From NCBI GenBank assembly GCA_963693305.1, contig OY855904.1:40823417-40887416 (forward strand): a stretch of DNA of 64,000 nucleotides, given 5' to 3'. A program made the position numbers and the translations under genes. Numbering within the stretch: position 1 is the first letter of the stretch; every line of letters begins with the position of its first letter. The stretch comes from Meandrina meandrites (Eukaryota; Cnidaria; Anthozoa; Scleractinia; Meandrinidae). The notes below the pieces were generated by a model that saw only the letters and a program-made list of their open reading frames with translations, did no database searches and had not been told where the DNA came from. Below, in pieces: positions 1-13,249 of this stretch.

Positions 1-1560
1 ATTATTATTGTCATAGCTCTCGAGACTAAAACAACAGTTTGAATTGTTTGTTACTGCTACAAAAATTTTCATAACTGTTGTAATAAGTTATAAATTGCGT
101 AAGTTTTCTCGTTTGATCTGTCCTGTGTTGCAATCGAAAATGATAGTTTTAAAAGGTCTTTTCCCAAGACTTCATCTCGTGCAAAAAATTGGAAAAACTA
201 AAATGTTTGGGGGACGTTTTTCAAACAAAAATTGGCTTTTTTAAGCAACGGGCTAAAAAAACTTGAATGTTTTATTTTTTTAACACCGCAAGGAAGAGAT
301 TGGCGTTTTATTTTCAACTTTTTGCACGAGGTGATGTTGAAATATTTTTGGCGGGAAATTTTTAGCGGAAGCCATTTTGAATTATTTTGTCCAAAAAGTT
401 GCCAGGGGAAACGCTGTGCAAATTTTCCCGCCAAAAGACTTAGTATATATAGGGAAGATTTTTTCTTCGCACCTTTTTAATAATTTAATTGATTTCTGTT
501 AACTAATTAGAGAGTATTTGAGTTGAATAAAAGCAATTAAAACACAAAACACTTGTTTGTATTTATTGAAGACTTTTAATTGAGAGAGAATAAAGATGAC
601 AAATTACAAAGAAATATTGTTGACTTTATTGAGTTCTATATAAACAAGATCAAGTAAAGTGTAGACACTTGGCAAATAAATTTTATTAAACTACAAAAAA
701 AAACGGCGCATGCGTATTTTAGGCGCCCGTATTTTTTCTAAGTTTTTTGGCGGGAAAATTATGTTTTAAAAAGGAGTATACATACAGAGTAAGTAAACAA
801 TATTTTTTTTTAAAAAAAAATGGCGCATGCGTATTTTAAGCGCCAGTATTTTTTCTAAGTCTTTTGGCGGGAAAATTAAACGCGTTCAAACCGATGTTAA
901 CAAGAAAACAACTTTTGCAAAAAAATTGAAGAGCATTGGCAAGGTAAATTTTAGTTCTAGCAATAAATTTTTTGGTAAAGTTTTGATTTCACAAAATTCT
1001 GATTGACAAATTGCTTGCAAAGTTTTAAAAACAGTTCAAAACGGCAATAAACATTGTGCTTAATTGATTGATCAAACATTTCTAGCAAAGTTTTAACTTC
1101 ACAAACAATTCATAATACTATTAAAGATTGCCCTCGATAAAATGATTGATAATAATTTAGTGTACACAGTCAAACCAGATGTTCTTTCCACAGAACTGTG
1201 CAATGCTGCGGCATAACGCTCCAATATTGATTTGCAGTTCACTTGAGTTACATGCATGTTAATAAATTTGAACTGTTAACTTTTGAGTCCTCAGACAATT
1301 CAAAATAGCAATGTACACTGTTCTTGGCTTCGTGATTGACAATAAATTACTCGTGAAAATTATTAACTTCAAATTAATTTGGAATTCTCAGACAATTGAA
1401 AAATTTGCAAGATTGTCTTGACTCTTCTTGCCTTCAATTATTTTCAAATAATTTTAAAGAAAACCCTACATAGTTCTTTTCTACCTCTGATTAAATCTTG
1501 CTATTGTCATTGTCTTGGGTCATCCTGATTTCAAGCACATAAGCATCAATGGCATCCAAC
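1..1560. other. AT-rich intergenic DNA with a short duplication
   Basis: No coding region could be supported. A segment of about 65 bp containing CGCATGCGTATTTTA and TTTGGCGGGAAAATTA occurs twice, near 695-760 and 815-880, with a period of about 120 bp. The rest is low-complexity AT-rich DNA with stop codons in all frames. Confidence 0.5.
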
Positions 1561-4070
1561 AACACCGCACTAAAGAAGAGAAAAGCAAATTAATACAAGT
1601 AAAATAAAGTGAGGTGAAGTGAGGTGAGGTGAGGTGAAGTAGCTTATAAAAATACAATAGTTACAATGTGTTTGGATATTCCGATGAAACACTGTCTGTC
1701 TGTATAATAGGCCGACGTATCTATTCTTCAAAGGGAAAATAAATAATTCAACAGTTGACAGGCCCATCGTAGTGTGAAATGTGAAAACAAATGTGAAAAC
1801 AAAGGAACATAAAGTGGTGACTAGAGAATCGCTCTACAGGCAGCTTGACAAGTGACAACTTACAACTTACATGTACATGTAGTTTCCAACCATGTTTAGG
1901 AATTTGTAACCTATTTCGTTCCAATGGAGTTTTTACATTGCTTTATGCATTATTATCTTTTTAAAATGTACTGACATTTGTACCCCAACCCAACCAACTT
2001 CATTTTTTTTGGAGTATCAATTTATTGAGTATTAATTTTCTAGGAAATTTAAAGGGTTGAGTTAAATCCTTAATTTCTGTGCCAGCCCTCCAGTATGATT
2101 TATTTGAAATAAGAAAATTCACAAAAAAAGGAAACAACACCATTTTGGAACAGCTAGGCCTTTAAAGTCAAATCGAGAACTCAACAATAAATTTTGCACC
2201 CTCTTAAAAAAGTATTTTTTTGGGGGTGCCTGGGGCCTTATTTTGAAAAAAAAAACCTTATTTTTATCGCCGAGACAACCTTGAGATGGTCACCAGTTCA
2301 TGCTTTCATTGATGCAGTAGCATTAGCAGTGATACACAGATGTTGAAAGTTCGAATTTAACTTTTTTTTTTAGAACAGGAAATAGTAGTTAAGTAAGATA
2401 ATTATAGTCTGAACATGACTACTTGGAGATACATGTATGAATTTTTTTTTTCTCAAGTTCAATTTCATGCTCAATCATAAAATATCGAATAACAATTTCT
2501 TAGGATGAATATCCACACACCACTTTTTTATAAGAAAGTTGAGGCCAAAATTTTAAGAACATGCTAAGAACACACCCAAGGCCGAGGGTCGGGGAACGCA
2601 TTTATTTGCCCATTTGTTGCAATTTCTTGTTAAATCAGAGCACTATTAATAAATAAACGAGAACTAAAGAGCAACTTGATAAACCACATTGGGTGAACAA
2701 TGCTCCTTGACACATTTCTTGGTCACCTCTGCACTGATTTAATGAAAATGAACATTTTTTAGCCTCAAATTGTAAAAATAAATAAATAAATAAATAATAA
2801 AAAAAATTTAAAAAAAAATGCTCAGCGCCAGCCCCAAAATTAGACGTTGTCATATAAAAAAGAGTGTATTTATAAAATATTAGCCAGCAAAATTGCCTCA
2901 GTTGAAATGGGTCTAAAGAGTGAGCATACCAAAACATTAATTATTATAGCACATTTTCCTTAGGTGGATTACATCATGTATATCTACTTTTAAGGTCATT
3001 CCACTGAATTGCATTGTGCATCCTTGCTGTAGCTTTTTGCATCATTCGGCACACACATGAGCACACACACAGAACATTAGGGGAATTCCTTGAGGTTAAG
3101 CTTGGCAGGGAAATAAATCGCCGTTTTCTTCTAAATGAGCACTGTGACCCCATTTTTTAATGCATTAATTTAAATGACATACAGTTGACTATAAGTTCAA
3201 AACTCTACTTTGAGATATTTTTATTTGAATGCTGTAGAAAACATGTTTTAGGTTATGCTGCTTATGTGCACGCATAGCAAAATCTTTAATTTCCTTCTTA
3301 ATCTTAATTCCAGTTTGTTATAAAAGACGGAAGTCTATTTTGTTGAACTGCTTCAATATTTGAATGCAAGAAGTGACTTTTTTTTTCCCTAGAAATGATA
3401 GTTCCCTATGTGAATTACTGGGCTTCCTAATATAAACCTCATGGGTCATATATTAATTTCACCCCAACAGCCATCCGGAGTTCCGCAAAAACAAGCATGG
3501 TGACCCTCATTTTATTGCATTAATTTTTTAATGTTCATAACATAGTTATGAACTGAACCATCATGAACGTGATCATCAGGAATTTTAAAAGAAATCCCTT
3601 AAAGTATCAAATCTTGTTTCATGGGTGTGGTTCGCAATCCACTTTTAATTAGTTACTCCTATCTCCTGTTTTTCCATTCAATACCTAAAGATTACAAGCA
3701 TCAAGCAGCAGAAGTGGAAAAATTTCTTTCCTTCATTTTTGGCTCCAAAGTATATATCAGAAAGAAACCTTTTATATTGTAGGAAAGCAAAATCAGTAAG
3801 GGTTGTGTCATACAATGTACAAAAAAGTACTGTAAAAAATTGTGTATAATCCACACTCCTAGGTAAACCACACCCCCAACTTTCAAGCTCGATTAAAAAA
3901 CAAAACAAAAAAAACCTGAGGTGAGTTAGTTGACTGTGCTACTTTCATCAAAAGCTTGGCCAAATCTAATGCTGTGATTTGCTGCAACACTTCTTTAATA
4001 TTACAAGCTTTTCCTCAATTCCAATATCTTTCAATAGATTTTCTATTTTGACAAGATGTTGTCTTTATTG
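1560..4070. other. Gene-free AT-rich DNA with a short GTGAG-type repeat
   Basis: A short degenerate (GTGAG/GTGAAG) tandem repeat lies at about 1608-1640. I see no other supported gene, RNA or element; the open frames are short and lack splice or domain support. Confidence 0.4.
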
Positions 4071-4747
4071 CATAAACAGGAAGTTGCCAGCAACTTAAAA
4101 CTGCGCTTTTATTTTTTGATCATTGATGGCTTTCTTGCTCAAAAGTCACAGTTACTTAAATTAAATTTGTTTGTACTATGAGTGACAATTAGCAAAGTAG
4201 TCACGCGAGTTACACAATCCGAGGTTTACGTTATCCCCGGCTATCTTTAGCTTGTTGGTTTTCCCTTACTAATGATGCAACCCCTGCACGTTCGGGCATG
4301 CTCAGTGGTTTACCTCAGCAAATATTGAATTTTCCTTCAAATCTCCGAAGTTGTTTCGATCAAACAGCCAAATAATTCACTTCAAATGCCTGAACCCACA
4401 AGAAATACCCGCCAAATTGCAAATAAATCCACGACAATCACTTCTGGTGAAAAAACCTTACAAAGCGAACACAATCTTTAATAATTTGTCAAGTAGCGAA
4501 AGTGAAAGCTGCAACATCAGCACATTCCATGGCAGCCGTAATGCCATTTTTTTAGTGTATTCAATGTTCCCTTTGAATCCAACACTTTGACAACCGCACT
4601 TTTAAAAATTAACTTCATTTTTGCTAATTAACAACTTTCTTCCTCAAAAGTTATGGTCAAGATTAATTTTTTCTACTATGAACTATGAGGATCAGTGGTC
4701 ACGTGACTCACACAAGCCGAGGTATACGTTGTCCCCGACTTTCTTTA

Positions 4748-5758
4748 CAGGGCATCTGATAGGGTGCGGAAAAAAACAACAAATTATGCGGAAATTTTCA
4801 GGAACATTATGCGGAAGAAAGTGTTGATTATGCGGAAAACACGTTGGATTATGCGGAAAATTTTCGGCTCGCTTCGCTCGCCAAAAATCACATCTTTTTA
4901 TGCAGCCGAAATCGAGTTCCCCCAAAGGCGAGAGTCTGCTCGCAGGCTCATTTTAATCAAAAAAATTAAGCCTATAATGGTATTTTGGCTTTTCCAGTTG
5001 TTTTCATTTGTATTTGGTACAAGCTTATGTTATGAAATTATCTTATCAATTATGTGATGTTCAATGAAAATAACACAACCGTTATTTTGTTGGCTGAAGT
5101 TGATTTTCATCTTATGCATAAACAATACAATTCAAGGTGCTACGTGATCTACTACAACATTGCACGTTCAACAAAATAACAATCCATTATCTACATAGAA
5201 AACTCCAGGATACTGGTTCACTCAATCCTTTGCTGCTATTGACTTTCAACAAAGTCCTTCGTCTTCATTATGGCACGTCGCTCACAGGCCAGTTTGCGGC
5301 CTCAAGCTCGCTTCACTTAATTCGTCGCTCATCTAGCCCGTGAGGTCAACTTGTGGCAAGTGTACAGCGAAGAGGGGATCCTTCTTCTTGGTCTCTTTGA
5401 TCACAAATTTATCCATATACTATAGGTAACCACAGAAAAACTTTTGATAGACCGAACAAGCGAAAGAAGCGAAAGAACTGGTGTCCAGGCCCATCCCGAA
5501 AAGACGCGTGGAACGCCTGGAGGTTAAAAACTGCTTACGGTCGAAGTGCAGTGTTTTCGTCGCTATTTTAGGAGAAAAACTGTGTCAAAATAATCAATTT
5601 CTTCGAAATTTATGTTTGTGAGGATGGTAAACAGCTGCTTAATCATTAATATGAAACAAATTTCTCTGTTTTATGCGGAAAATGTTCTCAAGATGCGGAA
5701 GATGCGGAAGTCAGCGAATTATGCGGATCCGCACCACCGCATCCTGTCAGATGCCCTG
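4748..5758. mobile_element. 1,011-bp non-autonomous DNA transposon with TIRs and subterminal repeats
   Basis: The termini are inverted repeats of about 22 bp: CAGGGCATCTGATAGGGTGC on the left, and on the right its complement with two changes. TCTTTA flanks both sides (4742-4747 and 5759-5764), and other copies of the host array show the uninterrupted sequence. Many subterminal copies of TATGCGGAA or close variants lie inside both ends, in the same orientation. Such repeats often bind transposase. CAGGG termini resemble hAT elements, but the duplication looks like 6 bp rather than 8, so the superfamily is open. No transposase is visible. Confidence 0.75.
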
Positions 5759-6094
5759 TCTTTAGCTAGGTGCTTTTTTCCCTACTAATAATGTAACCCC
5801 TGCAAGTATGGGCATGCTCAATTGTGTACCTCAGAAAATATTTAATTTTCCTTCAAATCTCCAAAGTAGCTTCCATGAAACAGCCAAAGAATTCATTTCA
5901 AATGCCTAAACCCTCAAGAAATACTCGCAAATAAATAATTTATTGTTGACCATCGCTTCAGGCGAAATAAATTTGTAAAGTAAACACAATCTTATTTGTC
6001 ATGTAGCGAAAGTGAAAGCTGCAACATCAGCGCATTCCCTTTGAATCCAATGCTTTGATAGCCTTGCTTTTCAAAATTAACCCCATTTTTGCTA

Positions 6095-6213
6095 ATTAAC
6101 AACAATCTTCCTCGAAAGTCACAGTTAAGATTATTTTTTTGTACTATGAGTAAAGGAAAAAAAAAGAATAATAACAATCTTAACTGTGACTTTCGAGGAA
6201 GATTGTTGTTAAT
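6095..6213. repeat. Perfect 38-bp inverted duplication
   Basis: Positions 6095-6132 recur as the exact reverse complement at 6176-6213, separated by 43 bp that include a copy of the array landmark GTACTATGAGTAAAGG. It looks like a recent inverted duplication inside the tandem array. Confidence 0.85.
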
Positions 6214-6241
6214 GTTTTTTTTCTGTACTATGAGTAAAGGA

Positions 6242-6535
6242 GGGAGACGCGGTGGCCTAATGGTTAGTGCGCTGGGCTCCGGATCGGGCGGTCTGGGTTC
6301 GAGCCCTGGCTGGGGCACTGCGTTGTTTTCTTGGGCAAGATACTTTACTCTCATAGTGCCTCTCTCCACCCAGGTGTATAAATGGGTACCGGCGAATTTA
6401 CTGCTGGGGGTAACCCTGCGATGGACTAGCATCCCGTCCAGGGGGGAGTAGCAATACTCCTAGTCGCTTCATGCTACGGAAACCGGGATAAGCTCCGGCC
6501 TGATGGGCCCCTAGGCTCGTATACAGACTTTACCT
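6242..6535 (+). mobile_element. tRNA-derived SINE with 15-bp target-site duplication
   Basis: The head carries RNA polymerase III internal promoter boxes: box A TGGCCTAATGG at 6253-6263 and box B GGTTCGAGCCC at 6296-6306. An unrelated body of about 220 bp follows (TTGGGCAAGATACTTTACTC ... GGTGTATAAATGGGTACC ... TGATGGGCCC), typical of a tRNA-headed SINE. ACTATGAGTAAAGGA occurs exactly at 6227-6241 and 6536-6550, which fits a target-site duplication made by LINE-type retrotransposition. The tail has no long poly(A). Confidence 0.85.
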
Positions 6536-7999
6536 ACTATGAGTAAAGGACTAGTAAAGTAGTCACGCAAGTCACACAATCTGTGACTTACGTTATCTTC
6601 AGCTATCTTTAGCTAGGTGTTTTTTTCCCTACTAATGACATAACCCCTGCATTTACGGACACACTCAATTGTTTACCTTAAACCCACAAGAAAAACTTGC
6701 AAAATTGCAAATAAATCAATGACCATTGCTTCTGGTGAAAAAAAAACTTCCAAAGAAAACACAATCTTATTTGTCATGTGGCAAAAGCGAAACCTGCAAT
6801 GACAGCGCATTCCATGGCTGACATAATACCTTTTTTTAGTGCATCCAATGTTCGCTTCAAATCTACGTTTCCATAAAACCCTTTCCGCACATTAATGTTT
6901 CAACAGCTTTTGGCGATTAAACATCCCAGGTTGCATGAGTCAAAGTTCCGATCGCGATCGCGATTTGGCCAAGTTGAGGTTTGGGTCTGGTCACTGACAA
7001 AAAAACAAGAAGTTGCTAGCAACTTAAAACCGTGCTTATTAACACCTTTTTTCCTCAAAAATCACGGTTTAATTTAATCTGTTTGCACTGTGAGTAAAAG
7101 ACTAGCAAAGTAGTCACGCAAGTCACACAATCTGAGGGTTACGTTATCTAAGGCTATCTTTAGCTTGGTGGTGTTTCCCCTACTAATGACATTAACCCCA
7201 GCACATTCGGGCACGCTTAATTGTTTACCTTAGCAAATATTTAATTTTCCTTCAAATCTCTGAACTCGCTTTGATTAAAATAGCCAAAGAATTCATCTCA
7301 GTTGCCTAAACCCACAAGAAATACTCACAAGATTGCAAATAAATTAATGGCCGTCGCGTCTGGCGAAATAAACTTGCAAAGAAAGCTTAATCTTATCTGT
7401 CACGTAGGGAAAGTGAAAGCTGCAACATCAGCGCATTCCATGGCTGACGCAATACTTCTTTTTATGGTATTCAATATTCCCTTTGAATCTAACACTTCGG
7501 TAAGACCAAAAGAAAAAATATTTCAATTTTGCTAATTAACAACTTTCTTCCTGAAAAGTCACGGTTAAGTTTAAATTTTTTTGTACTACAGTAAAGGACC
7601 AGTAATTAAAAGTAGTCACACAAGTCACACAATTTGTGGTTAACTTGATGGTTTTTTCCCTTCTAATGACGTAACCCCTGCAAGAACGGGCACGCTCAGT
7701 TGTTTACCTCAGCAAATTTTTAATTTTCCTTCAAATCTCTGAACTCGCTTCGATTAAAACAGCCAAAGAATTTTCTTTACATGTAATTGCCTAAACCCGC
7801 AAGAAATAATTTGCAAATAAATTAATCACTGTCGCTTCTGGCGAAATCATGAGATAAACTTGCAGAGTTACACAATCTTATTTGTCATGTAGCGAAAGTG
7901 AAAGCTGCAACATTAGTGCATTCCTTATTCATTATGTAGCGAAAGAGAAAGCTGCAACGTCAACAAATTCCATGGAAAAATGTTATGGTGTCTATTTAT

Positions 8000-10900
8000 A
8001 AATCCTAGTGCGATACAACATGTTTTTGTTATCTAACATGAATATTCAGCATTTTCTTTGAGTCAGATCTTTGAAACAGATATTTCACATTAAACAGCTA
8101 ACTAACGCCGAAAGTATTCGTAAGTTTCCGTAGGTTAATGATTAATACCTTTCAAACTCTGGCCGACAAAATAATATTGTGTGACTCGAGGTCTGGCCGA
8201 GTGGGGCATCAGTCTACTCCCCGACAAAAAAAAAATCCATGCAGAGCAAGAACCGCGCTCGGCCCATGGCCGCGCAGTTAATGACGAAAATAAATCCTGT
8301 GCACAGCAAGAACCACGCTCACCCCATGGCCGCGCGGTTAATAATAGATCATTTTCACGTGACGTCATCAGGTACCAAAATCCAAAACTAAAGAGACACC
8401 ATAGTTTTTATCCACATCAGGCACAAGAGGTACTAAAATTATACCTATTTGCAACTTTTCAGCTCAGTAGCGTCCTTCGTTTGAAAATCAGCGCATTTTG
8501 AATTTCAGAGTAATGGCGGTGCGTGACACACAGTTACGATCGTGTTTGTCGACAAAATATACATTTACCTTGTGATTTTTAGCCATTTGAGAAGTTAAAG
8601 TAGCAGGAAATATGTTTATGCAAATGTTTGTTTGTCAAGTACCGATAATCAGTGGCCTAGATGACCAAAGTAAGTTCCAGAATGTTTACAGTATTTTCCG
8701 GCCGCCATATTGGTGTACCATGGAGGTACACCAATATGGCGAATCCATACTGGGCTCTGTAAATTTGTGCAAAACATTTCGACGAATATTTTAAGTTTGG
8801 GATAGTGCACAGATCTAAAACTTGGAGAAATTACTTCTTTACTTCTCTCCTACAATATCCTATTTTCTTGACCTCATTCACTCAATGGTTTTTCGATTTA
8901 TATTTTTGTTGCGCGACAGTGAAAACGATCTATTCAGAAACAATGAATTTTAAACAGAAATACTACGAGCACAATAAATGCAAAGAATACAAAATGATTG
9001 CTTAGTAACCATGCAGTCATTTTACGAAAGAAGTCTGGACACCAGGCACGTTCGGTAAACAACATGGCGCTTTGATTTCATGTCAGCTGTCCGTGAATAC
9101 AATGTTTATAAAGATGAACTGTATGGAAGCCATCAACTGGAGAAAAAATTGTTACTAAATGAGAGTTTAACAATCCCATGGATGAACATGCCATGCAAGT
9201 AGTTATTGCCCAGTGATTGAGTTCTCCCGAATAGTGCACAGTATTTCTCGCATGCCGTGGTGAGGAATGGAGACAGAGTTTAGCTGCTCAAGTAAACTGC
9301 TTGAAAGAACTACTGGTGAACAAGACTGGGGTTCATACCCCTTAAAAGCAATGGTCTCGTAGATAAGCCGCACCCACGATTTTGAGCCCAAAACGGTAAC
9401 TAACAAGTGTTCACACAAACCCCTCCACGCCACTCAAAACCGCTCTGCTATTAATACACATGTAGTAACCTCTGAATCCCATACAGGAAAAGACATTGTA
9501 AATTTTGATCTGAAGACAATCAAGCTTAAAGCGTTGACCTGATTATAAAAATTTTGCTGCAGAAAGCTTTCAATAGAGAGGCCCTAACTAAAGATAACTT
9601 CAGCACTGACTCTTGCTTTTTTTGTTACGAGTGCCACTCTTGATTTGAACGACTTCAGAATGTTCACTTTCTCAAGGTTAACATGATGGTCATTTACCAA
9701 ATGAAGATTAAAAACATGGCAAAGAAAATTGAGGCTTGAATCCCTAAATCAAAAGTTTTAGTTCAGAAATTTAAGTTTCGATAATATCATATTTTTCATC
9801 CCTAAAAAATATTGTAGGCACAGAAAACCCCCAGAAAAGCGAACAGGTGCTGAACAATGTACTGTATATGTTATTGTCAAGAAGTGATTTGTGACTGGAA
9901 GTTATCTTAGCCAGCGAGGGTCACTTATTACTCCGGCCTAATAAATAAGAGTCTACATATACATTCATTTTGTTGATTACGCTGTACCTCTTAGGGGGGA
10001 AAGTGCTAACTTTCACTGCACCCCAGTAAAGGATTTGGGAACCTGTTAGGGTACATGTATACTGTACTTTAAAATTTCAAACAAGCAACTCCATCAATTT
10101 TAGATCTGGAGTTTCCCAGTTTCTACAGCTTACAGCTGTTGTGTGTTTAAACATCAACTAACCTGTTCAAAAATGAGCAGCCATTTCTCCTTTTCTATTG
10201 AAGTCCAGCTTTTACCATTCCATGCTTGGCACTTTCCTGGAGAGAGACAAATAATAAATTATGTAAATTCATTGTGGGACTACATGTATGCTGACTGATG
10301 TGCAATGATCAATACAAATAAAAGAAGTACTTAAGAGAACAAAAACCATTTTAAGGCTGGATGAGGCACACGTTAGAATGGCATACTGTAAAATTCTGAA
10401 CATACATGTCATGTATGCCCTGGGTTGCCTGGTATGTTTGTTCAGTGTTCCAGGTCAGAGGTGGGGCAAATTTTTAGATGGAAATTTGTGTTTCATATAA
10501 TCTTCGAGTTTTAATTTAAACAGAATATTGATCGAATGATATTTATCTTTTTTTATTATTATTATTATTTTGTTTTTTTTTAGGCAAGAATACTACATAA
10601 AAATAAGCCACTCCCTAAAAATAAGCCAGATATGAAACCCAAAACAAGTCCTACAGTTGGTCTGAGCATAAGGAAATGGCCACCAAGCTGAGTTTTAATT
10701 AGTTATTTTTAACTAATTAAAACAGTGAAGCAACATTTCAGTAATATACAAAAGAAGGTATGGATGAGCAAAGATTCAGACTAAAACAGATTGCATTATG
10801 GGTTCAGACATGGTCACATGGATTCACAAATCCTGGCTTGATTTGAGTTCCTTTCATGTATCAAATATTCATTTAATATTATTTATCATTTTAGTTTGAG

Positions 10901-11880
10901 TATCTATGCTGCCTCACAATTACGACTCTAAAAATCCTTGCTTTATTTGGACTATTTATTTTATTTCGTAAAAAACTGCAAACACACTATTTCATATTAT
11001 GTAACGTACATGTACTGCAGTTATTACCCAAGCAAAAAAAGCCTGGATAATTTTACAAGTGAAAAATTTAACTTTCAATTAGCCTTCACTAACTTTCCCG
11101 AGGTAAAGTCGGTCACACCTAAAAAAAGGAAACCTTGTATTTCCCAAGCGGTAAAATGACCTATCACAAAACCATTATTTTTTTTATAACTTGGGGAAAG
11201 ACTCTCAAGTAAGTACTATGTGACTTTATAGAAATGAAGAGCATATTCCTTGTAGATAGTAACCAAAGAATGATTTCCAAGGGATATTGTTTTCTCCTAG
11301 GTAGCGTTTAGACACAATTTATAATTGTTTGTGTTTTGACAAGCAATTCTAGGTGAGGCATTTCAAGTCCACCGTTGTTGCTTCCACTTACATGTATTAG
11401 TGCGGCCCTTTTGATTTTATATTTACCTCAGTCTCCAAATAAAGTTATTGAATTGATTTCTTTCTTTCCTTTTTTTTATTTATTATCTATCATATCTACA
11501 TGTATGCAGTGTGCAGGAATGACCGTTTCAGTTACCTTCTTTAGTTAAATTTATAATTAAAAAATGTTCATTTTCATGATTTCATGTGAACAATGACTGT
11601 TGATTTCTTTTTCTTCCTAATTTTATATAATTTGGCTGCCGGGTCCTTTCTCAGGGAACTACGAGTCTTAAGTGACTTTTAGGCTTGGGCATTTCATTTC
11701 CTAGGCAGAGGCAAGTAAGAATTATTTTTTAATGTTCCATCTATGGTGAAATTTTGTGTATGTATAAGAATTTGTCAGCTAGAATGCATGTGCCTTTTCA
11801 GCAATTGAAAGCAATTGCAAAATAAATGGTTGTCACAAATTGGTTTCTCTTGTTATCAAAAAGCTAATAAAGAACAGCAA
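8000..11880. other. Gene-free intergenic DNA
   Basis: A degenerate duplication of about 66 bp lies at about 8236-8336 (GCAAGAACC(G/A)CGCTC repeated) and a 16-bp perfect hairpin at 8704-8740. The remaining sequence shows no domain-bearing ORF, no tRNA fold and no transposon ends that I could recognise. Confidence 0.4.
8704..8740. repeat. Short perfect palindrome (16-bp arms, 5-nt spacer)
   Basis: GCCATATTGGTGTACC at 8704-8719 is followed after five bases by its exact reverse complement at 8725-8740. It may be a small foldback repeat. Nothing shows that it is transcribed. Confidence 0.8.
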
Positions 11881-11888
11881 AAAAAAAA

Positions 11889-11951
11889 TTGAACCGACTC
11901 TCTTAGAATTTCACTGCATGTGTGTGCTTTAACCAACTGCGCCACGTAGCA
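11889..11951 (-). repeat. tRNA-like pseudo-gene or SINE head remnant
   Basis: On the minus strand the sequence reads GCTACGTGGCGCAGTTGG (a box A-like motif), then an anticodon-arm-like stretch, then GGTTCAA (a degraded box B) followed by a run of T. The acceptor stem does not pair well and box B is incomplete. This is therefore more likely a decayed SINE head or tRNA pseudogene than a working tRNA gene. Confidence 0.45.
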
Positions 11952-11955
11952 CATA

Positions 11956-13085
11956 TTCCCACAAAGAAGAAAATTTAAATAATGATTTCCTTTTGTTCCG
12001 CCTCGTCGGTTCATCGAGCATGCTTTGATATTTTGTCCTCGTTTTTCTCAGAAACTAAGTGCAAACCAGCCAAAAAAATTACAGGGAAATGTTTTACTAC
12101 TAAATTGAAAAGCACATGTTAAGATTCAGGCAATTTTGAAGGGAAAAAAAATTCACCCCAAAATGTCATTTAGCCTAGTCTTGCACCAAGCCATTCAATT
12201 GTTTCCCTCATCATTGTAATACTGTACATCTGGTCTCCAGATGCAGACTCCATTGGCCCAAAAATATGAATGTTATGTTCTCATGGCTTATCACATACGG
12301 GGCAAAATTACTGAACGCTGATTGGTTGAGACAGAGGGCATTTTTTCTTAATCACGAGGGCACTTTTTGGTAATCAAGAGGGCATGATTACTTGATCCTG
12401 ATTGGCTGAGCGCGCGTCGTCTGCACTGAGTTGGTTTCCCGCTTGAAACGAGTTTGAAAAAAGTTCAGTTCAGTGTTCAGAACACAATGCTTCCGAGTTT
12501 GAAATAACTGCGGTTGTTTAATCAAATGTGAAAGAAAATCGGCAGGCAGAAATGAGTGGTACCTTGGTGGAAAAGAGGGCGGACTTTTGAACCCAAATTC
12601 GTTTGTCACAGCTCGAAAAAACTTCTGAACGGTTGGCGCTGCACGGAGAATAGAAATTCATGAAAGATAACATTTCTTCGTTTTCTTGCTTCGCCTTATT
12701 AGAAACAGAGCCTGGAAAGGGCATAAATTTTGTTGGTACTTACAGTTTTCGCTGTGGAAAGGAGAATGTCAGGTTCAAGAAGTTATTAAAGCTCGTTCGG
12801 ACACTTTGTTTATGACTTTCATCGATGCAGCATTTCTGCGCGGTCGGACGCCTCGTAAAGAAAGGTAAATAAAATTTAAACTGCATTCAGTTTTATCTGT
12901 GAAGGAACTATTATGAGTGAATTGCACATGCTGTGTTATGCTTACTTTTACTGTTTCTCGACATAAGTTGATTATTTATGTGGTCATTTTGCTACGAGCA
13001 AATATTCTTGCCAACCAGTTTACGCCATGGCGGACCTCGTTTAAGTTTTCTTTTGTACACAATTTTGCCCTTTATGTGATAAACA
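11956..13085. other. Gene-free intergenic DNA
   Basis: The segment at 12,290-12,420 has repeated GAGGGCA...TGATT phrases such as CTGATTGGTTGAG and CTGATTGGCTGAG, suggesting an old repeat. I found no supported coding region. Confidence 0.35.
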
Positions 13086-13246
13086 CGTAATCGCAATGTG
13101 CCCTCGTGCAATTAAGGATTAATTTCACTTGCATTTTCAAAGTTTTCCAAATTGCCCTCGTCGCTTCGCGACTCGGACAATTTTGTGAAAACTTTGAAAA
13201 TGCGCGTGAAATTAATCCTTAATTGCCCTCGGGCCCATGCGATTAC
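13086..13246. repeat. Foldback element (arms of about 79 bp)
   Basis: The left arm (13086-13164) and right arm (13168-13246) are near-perfect reverse complements meeting at GTCGCTTCGCGAC. Both arms contain AATTAAGGATTAATTTCAC or its complement. It is probably a palindromic MITE. Confidence 0.75.
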
Positions 13247-13249
13247 ATA

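Larger units (their letters stand above)
4070..7965. repeat. Tandem array of about 500-bp units (four to five diverged copies)
   Basis: The same ordered landmarks recur: a GTACTATGAGTAAAGGACTA-like segment, AGTCACGCAAGTCACACAAT, CTAATGAC(A/G)TAACCCC, TAATTTTCCTTCAAATCTC, and GCGAAAGTGAAAGCTGCAAC. Copies of the first landmark fall near 4168, 4680, 6143 (with 6227 and 6536), 7085 and 7590, giving a spacing of about 500-550 bp once the insertions are removed. Copies have diverged by many substitutions. The second copy is split by a transposon (4748-5758) and the third by a SINE (6242-6535). No protein is shared between copies, so this is a satellite-like or segmentally duplicated non-coding unit. 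Confidence 0.75.

Noticed and set aside
6089..6451. 120- and 146-codon frames over the SINE
   Set aside because: They span the SINE, its target duplication and the inverted duplication, and have no domain support.
11889..11951. Functional tRNA gene
   Set aside because: Box B is degraded and the acceptor stem does not pair.
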